From the NCBI GenBank assembly GCA_937881505.1, contig CALGEM010000118.1, positions 1 through 9,204 on the forward strand: 9,204 bases of DNA. Reading direction: 5' to 3'. Origin of the DNA: an uncultured euryarchaeote (GTDB taxonomy: Archaea > Thermoplasmatota > Poseidoniia > Poseidoniales > Poseidoniaceae). The position numbers and the translations under genes are program-made. Below, piece after piece: positions 1 through 5,892 of the stretch (positions are counted from its first letter, which is position 1; every line of letters begins with the position of its first letter). The notes beneath the pieces are model-generated. The model saw only the letters and a list, made by a program, of their open reading frames with translations, was not told where the DNA came from and made no database searches.

Positions 1-416
1 ACCTGTTCTTTGTTGGGCGCTCTTCTCGAACCAACGACCTGGGCATCGCTAGCCTTCGAAGTCTTTTGGACTTCTTTGGCTATGAACTGCGAGTGATTGA
101 CATCCCTGAACACGCTCTTCACTTGACCAGCATATCTTCCACGCCCACCGACACGATGATTCTGGTCCCGGAAGGCTACCTCAAACCGGAAGATTTCGGC
201 ACGCTCCCAGAAGGATGTGAATTGGTTTGGCTCCCCGCAGATGAAGCCTATGGGTGCAACACCATCGGCCTGCCCAACGGCAAAGTGATGGTGGCGAAGG
301 GCTACCCAACGGTTACGAAAATCCTCGAAGACCGCGGATTGGAAATCATTGAAATCGACATGAGTGAAATTCGAGCAGCGGATGGGTCGCTGACCTGTTG
401 CTCGATTTTCTATTGA
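1..416 (+). CDS. Dimethylarginine dimethylaminohydrolase-like protein, 3' part (5' end outside window)
   Basis: The open frame enters from the left edge (first full codon at base 3) and gives 137 residues to a TGA at 414-416. The TTG at 66 is an internal codon, because matching family sequence continues upstream of it. Family features, numbered in the fragment: GRSSRTN (5-11), a substrate-binding stretch of the DDAH/amidinotransferase fold; His40 in LHLTS, in the position of the catalytic His; GCNTIGL (84-90); and DGSLTCC (128-133), where Cys132 aligns with the nucleophilic cysteine close to the C-terminus. Known DDAH enzymes hydrolyse N-methylated arginines to citrulline and methylamines in the cytosol; arginine deiminase-like or other guanidine-modifying activity is possible in this fold. 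Roughly the first half is missing, so the acidic active-site residue cannot be checked. The 3' end overlaps the opposing gene by 7 bp. Confidence 0.85.
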   Translation, partial: LFFVGRSSRTNDLGIASLRSLLDFFGYELRVIDIPEHALHLTSISSTPTDTMILVPEGYLKPEDFGTLPEGCELVWLPADEAYGCNTIGLPNGKVMVAKGYPTVTKILEDRGLEIIEIDMSEIRAADGSLTCCSIFY

Positions 417-817
417 GCCCCAGAAACGACCGCCACCCAATGGGAGAGGGCGGTGATGAACGATTGGTCGGGTTGGCCTTTCCAAATGTGGTCAGCAAAA
501 GCCCCTGTCATGGCTTCATCAGCAAGCGTCAAATGAGCCTCTTCAGGGTAGAGTTGCAATGTCTTGGTGTGGTCGTGGTAGAGGCCCACCTCCATCACCA
601 ACCACGCCTCTTCATGCTGGGCGTAGGAGGAGAAGACCTTTGATTTCAAAAATGAGGCAAAATCCTCAATCGACAGAAAGGAACACAGCATCGATAACGT
701 CTGTTCCAGGGCCAAATCCTCTGGAGTGAGATCTGGGCGGGGGGCGATTTCCCCCTTTTTCACGAGTGTTATCATGGGTTGCCCATCAGCCATATTCTTC
801 CCTATGGTTGGATTCAT
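410..817 (-). CDS. Hypothetical protein, 135 aa
   Basis: I do not recognise this protein. It is a complete frame of 135 residues filling the space between the DDAH-like gene and katG. No signal peptide or membrane segment is visible. The sequence looks soluble and mildly acidic, with a likely helical middle (about residues 31-62, rich in Leu, Glu, Phe and Ser) and a C-terminal half containing several His and Trp residues. The ATG at 817 is the longest start; a second ATG at 793 (residue 9) has an AGGGA upstream and is a possible alternative. The stop overlaps the end of the convergent DDAH-like gene by 7 bp. It is divergent from katG, with 63 bp between the two start codons. The evidence for coding is the length, the tight fit between neighbours and the lack of a better frame here; an 81-residue frame on the other strand at 398-643 is less convincing. 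Confidence 0.6.
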   Translation of the reverse strand: MNPTIGKNMADGQPMITLVKKGEIAPRPDLTPEDLALEQTLSMLCSFLSIEDFASFLKSKVFSSYAQHEEAWLVMEVGLYHDHTKTLQLYPEEAHLTLADEAMTGAFADHIWKGQPDQSFITALSHWVAVVSGAQ

Positions 818-851
818 TGAAAGTTTACTCTAGAAAAAAAGGAAATCAAGG

Positions 852-857
852 TTATAT
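852..857 (+). promoter_or_regulatory. TATA-box candidate for katG (leaderless-type promoter)
   Basis: TTATAT lies 24-29 bp upstream of the katG ATG at 881, the usual archaeal spacing from TATA box to transcription start. Transcription would therefore start at or very near the A of the ATG, and no Shine-Dalgarno sequence is seen. Read on the other strand, the same AT-rich core (ATATAA) lies about 35-40 bp upstream of the ATG of the divergent hypothetical gene at 817, so it may serve both directions. Seen by eye only; no transcript data. Confidence 0.5.
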
Positions 858-880
858 GGGACCACCCAACCTTCCGCACT

Positions 881-3019
881 ATGCAGAATCACGGCAGCGA
901 AGGAAAGTGCCCCGTCATGCACGGTGGAATGACATCATCGACCTCAGACAAGCGCTCAAATCAAGACTGGTGGCCCGGAAACCTCAACCTCAATATCCTT
1001 CACCAGCATGACCGAAAATCCAACCCCATGGACCCAAATTTCAGTTATACGGAAGCTTTCAAATCGCTTGATTATGAAGCCCTGAAGAAGGACCTTCATG
1101 CCTTGATGACCGATAGTCAAGATTGGTGGCCTGCAGACTACGGACACTATGGCCCGTTCTTCATCCGCATGACTTGGCACGCCGCGGGCACCTACCGAAT
1201 CGGCGACGGCCGAGGTGGTGCAGGTACCGGAGCACAGCGCTTTGCCCCACTCAACAGTTGGCCTGACAACGGCAACCTCGACAAAGCCCGCCGCCTTCTT
1301 TGGCCGGTCAAGCAGAAGTATGGCAACAAAATCAGCTGGGCTGATTTGCTGGTGTTGACCGGTATTGTTGCCATTGAGTCCATGGGCGGTCCCGTGTTTG
1401 GTTTCGGTGGTGGCCGACCAGACATTTGGCACCCAGAAGACGACATCTATTGGGGTGCTGAAGACGAATGGCTTGGCGACAACCGCTACGGCGACACGCG
1501 CCAAGACCTTGAAAATCCACTCGCTGCCGTTCAAATGGGCCTCATCTACGTGAATCCCCAAGGACCAAACGACAACCCCGACCCACTTCTCAGTGCTTTG
1601 GACATCAGAGAAACCTTTGCCCGTATGGCCATGAACGACGAAGAAACGGTCGCCTTGACTGCAGGTGGCCACACCTTCGGAAAGGCACACGGTGCAGGCG
1701 ATGCTGACTTGGTTGGCGCTGAACCCGAAGGCGCTTCCATTGAAGAGCAAGGCTTTGGTTGGACCAACGCTCATGGCTCTGGCAAAGGCCGAGACACCAT
1801 CACCAGCGGGATTGAGGGCGCATGGACAGCCAACCCCACCCAGTGGGACAACGGTTACTTTGACCTGCTGTTCAAGTACGAAGATTCCTGGGTGTTGACG
1901 AAGAGTCCAGCAGGCGCCCACCAGTGGACGCCCGAAAACCCCGATGAAGAAGACCTCGCTCCTGATGCTGAGGACGCTTCCATCAAGGTCCCCACCATGA
2001 TGACGACCGCAGACATGGCCATGATTCGAGACCCTGCATACCGTAAGATCTCCAAACACTTCCACGAAAACCCCGATGCTTTCGGCGATGCTTTCGCACG
2101 TGCATGGTTCAAACTTCTTCACCGCGACATGGGGCCAAAGGCTCGCTACCTCGGTCCTGACGTGCCCGATGAAGACTTGATTTGGCAAGACCCCGTGCCC
2201 CAAGGCAACGCATCCTACGATGTTGGTGCACTCAAGAACGCGATCAAGAGCAGCGGCCTTTCCATCGCAGAAATGGTGGAAACGGCCTGGGCCAGCGCAT
2301 CCACATTCCGTGGATCTGACAACCGTGGCGGTGCCAACGGCGCACGTATTCGACTCGCTCCACAAAAGGACTGGGAAGCCAACAAACCAGCTCAACTCTC
2401 CAAGGTGCTTGGCGTGCTTGAGCCCTTGGCTGCAGAACACGGCGCCAGCGTGGCCGACACCATCGTGCTCGCCGGATGCGTGGGCATCGAGACGGCCAGC
2501 GGTGTTGAAGTTCCTTTCACACCAGGTCGCGGCGACGCCACCAATGAGCAGACTGACGCCGACTCCTTTGCTGTGCTTGAACCCGTTTCGTGCGGTTTCC
2601 GAAATTACCTCAAGAAGAATTACGCTGTCACGCCCGAAGAAATGATGCTCGACAAAGCACAATTGCTCGGCTTGACCGCACCCGAAATGACCGCCCTCGT
2701 CGGCGGTCTGCGAGCCCTCGGCGTCAGCTCCGATGACCGTGGCCTTTGGGGCAACGGCAACTCGCTTGACAACTCGTTCTTCACGACCCTGCTCGACATG
2801 GGCGTGGCTTGGACGCCAACTGGAAGCAACTCCTATCAGGCAAAGGACCGTGCAACCGGAGCCGATGTTCGCACCGCTACTCGGTACGACTTGGTGTTTG
2901 GAAGCAACTCACAACTGCGAGCCATCGCTGAAGTCTATGCTCAAGACGACAACAAGGACAAGTTCGTTGCTGACTTCATCGCTGCATGGAACAAGGTCAT
3001 GAACGCTGACCGATTTTGA
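881..3019 (+). CDS. katG: Catalase-peroxidase KatG
   Basis: A cytosolic bifunctional haem enzyme that dismutates hydrogen peroxide and also has peroxidase activity. The 712 residues are near the family's usual 720-740, and both halves are present: a haem-binding N-domain and a C-domain without haem. The distal triad Arg96-Trp99-His100 is in IRMTWHAAGTYR, and the proximal haem ligand His264 is in GGHTFGKAHG. Trp99, Tyr223 (LIYVNP) and Met249 (RMAMND) are the residues that form the covalent Met-Tyr-Trp adduct needed for catalase activity. Arg422 in ARYLGP is the mobile arginine, and Ser309 in TSGIE matches Ser315 of the M. tuberculosis enzyme. The start is set by the conserved N-terminal GKCPVMHGG (8-16) and DWWPGNLNLNILHQH (29-43), and by a TATA-like box 24-29 bp upstream. 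No signal peptide. It is probably monocistronic, between a divergent hypothetical gene and a convergent SDR gene. Archaeal katG genes are generally considered to be of bacterial origin. Confidence 0.98.
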   Translation: MQNHGSEGKCPVMHGGMTSSTSDKRSNQDWWPGNLNLNILHQHDRKSNPMDPNFSYTEAFKSLDYEALKKDLHALMTDSQDWWPADYGHYGPFFIRMTWHAAGTYRIGDGRGGAGTGAQRFAPLNSWPDNGNLDKARRLLWPVKQKYGNKISWADLLVLTGIVAIESMGGPVFGFGGGRPDIWHPEDDIYWGAEDEWLGDNRYGDTRQDLENPLAAVQMGLIYVNPQGPNDNPDPLLSALDIRETFARMAMNDEETVALTAGGHTFGKAHGAGDADLVGAEPEGASIEEQGFGWTNAHGSGKGRDTITSGIEGAWTANPTQWDNGYFDLLFKYEDSWVLTKSPAGAHQWTPENPDEEDLAPDAEDASIKVPTMMTTADMAMIRDPAYRKISKHFHENPDAFGDAFARAWFKLLHRDMGPKARYLGPDVPDEDLIWQDPVPQGNASYDVGALKNAIKSSGLSIAEMVETAWASASTFRGSDNRGGANGARIRLAPQKDWEANKPAQLSKVLGVLEPLAAEHGASVADTIVLAGCVGIETASGVEVPFTPGRGDATNEQTDADSFAVLEPVSCGFRNYLKKNYAVTPEEMMLDKAQLLGLTAPEMTALVGGLRALGVSSDDRGLWGNGNSLDNSFFTTLLDMGVAWTPTGSNSYQAKDRATGADVRTATRYDLVFGSNSQLRAIAEVYAQDDNKDKFVADFIAAWNKVMNADRF

Positions 3020-3047
3020 GCAGCAGTTGCTGATACAACAACTCCGG

Positions 3048-3063
3048 GCCTACCAAGGTAGGC
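3048..3063. terminator. Inverted repeat at the katG/SDR convergence
   Basis: GCCTACC and GGTAGGC form a 7-bp perfect stem around AA (a 6-bp stem would leave a CAAG-type loop). It lies 28 bp past the katG stop and overlaps the SDR stop codon at 3050-3052. A weaker arm pair, AGTTG/CAACT, sits just before it at about 3025-3043. The spot between two converging genes suits a 3'-end structure or bidirectional terminator. There is no T-run, which archaeal termination usually uses, so function is uncertain. Confidence 0.3.
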
Positions 3064-3724
3064 TGGTGCCGGCGTAGTCCACGAATCGCCCCGTCATCTC
3101 GAGCGTCTGCTCTTCAAGGCGAGCCATGATGCCGCTAACGCTCTCTTCGGCCTGAATCGGGGCGTTGGGTCCACCCATGTCGGTCTCGACCCAGCCGGGG
3201 TGAATCAGCAAGAGGCTGATGCCCTGCTCTCGCAATTCGTTTTTCATGGCCGCCGTGAACATGTTCAATGCGGTCTTGGAGGCTCGGTAGGCGTAGGACC
3301 TTCCACTTGCGCAATCACCGATTGAACCCATGAGGCTGGTGATCATGAGCACGGTTCCTCCACCGTTGGCCAACAAAGGAAGAGCCTGTTGAGTTACCCG
3401 AACCGGTGCGATGGCGTTGACTTCCATCACGTCAGAAACGATGTCGAAATCAATGTCCTCGATGGTTGGCCACCGACCGTCCGCTACACCGGCGTTGTTG
3501 ACCAGGAGGTCGAGTGACGGACCAACTGCTTCCATTGCAGCCACCACCTCATCGGTGTTTCGGACATCCATTTGATGCAGCACAAGACGAGGGTTGTCAA
3601 TGTCGGCCAGACCACCCTTTCCCGAACGGTAGGTGGCGTGGACTTCGTAGTCTCTGTCGAGGAGTTGGCGAACCGTTTCAAGTCCAATTCCCCGGTTGGC
3701 GCCGGTCACCATCGCTGTTGGCAT
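3050..3724 (-). CDS. Short-chain dehydrogenase/reductase (C-factor/sniffer-like SDR)
   Basis: A classical-type SDR of 224 residues, a cytosolic NAD(P)-dependent oxidoreductase with unknown substrate. Motifs in order: the dinucleotide-binding TGANRGIG (7-14); Asp53 in MDV, near the adenine ring; NNAG (76-79); Asn103; and the catalytic Ser130, Tyr146 and Lys150 (YRASK). PGWVETDM (176-183) follows, then the C-terminal GTSLPW ending typical of the C-factor/carbonyl-reductase 'sniffer' subgroup. It is a little shorter than the usual 240-250 residues, which is normal for this subgroup. The ATG at 3724 sits directly before the Rossmann strand, so the start is secure, although no clear Shine-Dalgarno sequence is seen. 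It lies 37 bp after the 7-TM gene on the same strand and is probably the last gene of that series. Arg32-Arg33-type charge after strand 2 is not clear enough to decide NADH versus NADPH. Confidence 0.92.
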   Translation of the reverse strand: MPTAMVTGANRGIGLETVRQLLDRDYEVHATYRSGKGGLADIDNPRLVLHQMDVRNTDEVVAAMEAVGPSLDLLVNNAGVADGRWPTIEDIDFDIVSDVMEVNAIAPVRVTQQALPLLANGGGTVLMITSLMGSIGDCASGRSYAYRASKTALNMFTAAMKNELREQGISLLLIHPGWVETDMGGPNAPIQAEESVSGIMARLEEQTLEMTGRFVDYAGTSLPW

Positions 3725-3761
3725 GTTTCACTGACAGTAGCATCAGTCTATGGTTTTCTTC

Positions 3762-4418
3762 TCAAAAACCGTAATCGTAGTCTTTTTGATGCTCTTTTTC
3801 ATCTTCTTTTTCTTTGATGGTGCGCCATTGAATAAAAGCGCTCAAGAGCATACCGACCAATCCCAGATAAGCATCAGGTGCTGAGACGCCGTCCAACCGA
3901 CCTACGTCCCAGCCGACCGCAACGTAGACCGCCAACATCATGCCGAGGGTGCCGACCAAACCGGCCATCAGGGCTGGAACCAAGCGACGAAACGACATAC
4001 TCAGGAAGAATGCGATGAGGGTGAGTATTCCGGAGAGAAAAGTGTCGCCTTCGAAATCAACATTGGCTCCGTCTCCTGCTCTGATGAGATTTGTGATGAT
4101 GAGAAACACCATACCGGCGGCAAGAAATCGCATGGCCATTTGAGCCACGCTGACGGAGATGACGCCCACGGCTGCCGCCGCAATAAATCGGAACTGCGCT
4201 TCGCTGATGGGGGGGTTTGCTCCAAGGAATCCGTAGAGTTCCCCCACCAAACCGAAGCCGACGATGAAGCCGACGATGCCCACCGTCATCGGAATACGTT
4301 TACTCCCTTCAACGAACAACACCAATGAGATAACGAATAACGGGACGGCATAGAGGAGACCTCCAGCGACCACTTGGTCGAGCACACCCGTGCCAATCTC
4401 TGTTGCTCCACTCGCCAT
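3762..4418 (-). CDS. Seven-helix integral membrane protein of unknown function
   Basis: I do not recognise a family. Numbered from a GTG at 4427, hydrophobic segments lie at about 22-39, 46-66, 80-97, 100-115, 129-146, 149-171 and 186-202, giving about seven membrane helices. A highly charged C-terminal tail follows (EKEDEKEHQKDYDYGF). I prefer the ATG at 4418 (218 residues), because the best ribosome-binding sequence, GGTGG, ends 5 bases before it and overlaps the alternative GTG. A short loop between helices 5 and 4 contains DGANVDFEGD. The gene starts about 33 bp after the stop of the GIDE-like gene and ends 37 bp before the SDR gene, so co-transcription is likely. No transport or enzyme motif stands out. 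An unassigned membrane protein is the most that can be claimed. Confidence 0.82.
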   Translation of the reverse strand: MASGATEIGTGVLDQVVAGGLLYAVPLFVISLVLFVEGSKRIPMTVGIVGFIVGFGLVGELYGFLGANPPISEAQFRFIAAAAVGVISVSVAQMAMRFLAAGMVFLIITNLIRAGDGANVDFEGDTFLSGILTLIAFFLSMSFRRLVPALMAGLVGTLGMMLAVYVAVGWDVGRLDGVSAPDAYLGLVGMLLSAFIQWRTIKEKEDEKEHQKDYDYGF

Positions 4419-4451
4419 ATGCTCCACCCGTGCTAACGTGCTACGACGTCA

Positions 4452-5792
4452 TCATGCCAGTCCAATGAGTGACAGCCCACCGAGCAGAAGCAGGATGGGG
4501 GGGACCATCATTTCGAACCCGGAGCGAGACTTTCCGACATTGGAGAGTTCAGAACCACGCATCAAGGTGCATTTCATGCCGGGCGCATCCTCGTTGCCCC
4601 AGACTTCGATGGTGCTGTTGCCCAGTGTACCATCGGCTTGCGGGTCGGCTTGAATTTCTGAATCGGGTCGCGGCCTGGTGGCGCCGAGAAGATAGACGGG
4701 GTCTCCCGAACGAAGGCCGTACAACGTCCATCGGTGGCTCTTCACCCTTGCTCCACCGAGAAGGCCTGCAACCGCCGAAGCCATGAGCTGCTTGCCGAGC
4801 GTTTGTGCGAAAGCACCATCCCATCGCTTGATGAATTGGCCGTAATCGGTTCGCTTGAACGATTCCAAGTTGACTTTGATGCCGCCCGTCCCGTCTTGGA
4901 GAATGAACGGCATACCTCCTCTGTCGGAACGAATCAACACCCAACTGCATTCTTCTTTGCTATTGCCTTCACTGTCGGTGACCGTTCGGCATTGTTCCTG
5001 TTCGTAGGTCCATCGGTAACCGAGCATGTTGGGCATAGACATGGATTGGTTTGAGTCAACGTGAACGGTCATTGTTCCTGCCGCCCACGGCCTGACTTGA
5101 CCCACCAGTTCTGGATGACCGACCGGCGCAGAGCGAACAAGGGATGTCGGGGTGTCGAGCATTTGTCGAAGAGCCTTAGCTCGGAAGAAGTTGACCAGCG
5201 TGAGAATCAAGCCCAAGCCAGCAATGACAAGGGCAGGAGTGACGCCAACTTCCGCAGTCTCATCCATCGTGATAAGAGCGCCAACGACCAAGGTAAGGAT
5301 GGCGGCCGCTCCTGCGAAGATGAGATGTGATGTCATCGTAGCGGGTTGAGGCGTGCCTACTTTTGCGGGGTGCTCAGGAAGCGGGGTGCCGTCGCCGTGA
5401 GGCCCGTACATGTTGTTGGTGTTCCATGTTTGAGGCCCCGGTGCAGGCAAGATCCAATCGCTGGGGTCGTTGGTTGGAACAAGCGTGCTTTGTTGAAGAA
5501 ACCAGTTCTCCATCGTGTAGCCGCTTTGTTCGGCCTTGGTCTGCAGGATTGCAGGGTCAATGGCCTCCTTTCGCATCTTGTGAAGGCCGGCCGACATGCT
5601 TCCAGGAGAAGCAGCGGCCATGACGACGAGGCCGATGACGGACACGGCCAAACCAATCGGGTCACTCACGGCAGCAACAACACCGATGCCGGTGATGATG
5701 AGCCCCATGATCCAGAGGATCCATCCCCCGAATGTGTAGGGCAGAGTCAGTTTGAAGACGCCGCCGATGAAGTCGATGTTGTGTTGGTTCAT
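4452..5792 (-). CDS. Membrane protein with a GIDE/MULAN-like domain, no RING finger
   Basis: A 446-residue protein with two N-terminal membrane helices (about 22-43, 45-63), a soluble Pro/Asn-rich linker (about 70-150), two further helices (154-175, 183-203), a soluble domain (about 205-425) and a final helix (428-445). The soluble domain resembles the GIDE domain first named in the eukaryotic mitochondrial E3 ligase MULAN. Supporting features are TPTSLVRSAPVGHPELVGQV (214-233), an aromatic-rich YRWTYEQEQC (259-268), PFILQDGTGGIKVN (295-308) and SGDPVYLLGATRPRP (362-376). No RING zinc-binding cysteine pattern is present, so ubiquitin-ligase activity is not implied. The domain is known in prokaryotic membrane proteins, but its role there is not settled. 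The ATG at 5792 has AGGAGAGG directly upstream, and an in-frame stop lies a short way before it. It overlaps a candidate small peptide by ATGA and lies 100 bp downstream of the PiT gene. Confidence 0.75.
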   Translation of the reverse strand: MNQHNIDFIGGVFKLTLPYTFGGWILWIMGLIITGIGVVAAVSDPIGLAVSVIGLVVMAAASPGSMSAGLHKMRKEAIDPAILQTKAEQSGYTMENWFLQQSTLVPTNDPSDWILPAPGPQTWNTNNMYGPHGDGTPLPEHPAKVGTPQPATMTSHLIFAGAAAILTLVVGALITMDETAEVGVTPALVIAGLGLILTLVNFFRAKALRQMLDTPTSLVRSAPVGHPELVGQVRPWAAGTMTVHVDSNQSMSMPNMLGYRWTYEQEQCRTVTDSEGNSKEECSWVLIRSDRGGMPFILQDGTGGIKVNLESFKRTDYGQFIKRWDGAFAQTLGKQLMASAVAGLLGGARVKSHRWTLYGLRSGDPVYLLGATRPRPDSEIQADPQADGTLGNSTIEVWGNEDAPGMKCTLMRGSELSNVGKSRSGFEMMVPPILLLLGGLSLIGLA

Positions 5793-5854
5793 ACCTCTCC
5801 TAAAGGTAGGTCGGCCATAACTTTGATTGAAGCCAAAGGCTCATACCAATCCAT
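5789..5854 (-). CDS. Candidate 21-residue peptide, translationally coupled to the GIDE-like gene
   Basis: In the 100-bp gap between the PiT gene and the GIDE-like gene there is an ATG at 5854 with a strong Shine-Dalgarno sequence, GAAGGAG (5868-5862), ending 7 bases upstream. The frame runs 21 codons and stops at a TGA (5791-5789) that overlaps the ATG of the GIDE-like gene as ATGA, the classic arrangement for translational coupling. The peptide starts MDWYEPLASI and ends DLPLGEV. It has no membrane segment and no recognisable motif. It could be a real small protein, a leader peptide controlling access to the downstream ribosome site, or chance; the ribosome site and exact overlap are the only evidence. 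Confidence 0.35.
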   Translation of the reverse strand: MDWYEPLASIKVMADLPLGEV

Positions 5855-5892
5855 CACCAAACTCCTTCTCTTTACAAGAGGGCGTTCGATAT

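Noticed and set aside
66..68. TTG at 66 as the start of the DDAH-like gene
   Set aside because: The frame is open to the window edge and the residues upstream (VGRSSRTN) are conserved in the family, so the gene is cut by the window rather than starting here.
956..2662. A 568-residue open frame on the minus strand opposite katG
   Set aside because: It lies entirely within a gene with all KatG catalytic motifs. Its translation is rich in Val, Gly, His and Cys with no domain order, as expected for an antisense shadow of a codon-biased gene.
4978..5080. Repeated CATTGTTCCTG at about 4990 and 5070
   Set aside because: A single 11-base coincidence inside a coding region, not near other copies and without flanking structure.
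4720..5600. Possible RING finger or ubiquitin-ligase function in the GIDE-like protein
   Set aside because: The protein has only three cysteines in the relevant region (about 268, 282, 408) and no C3HC4 spacing.
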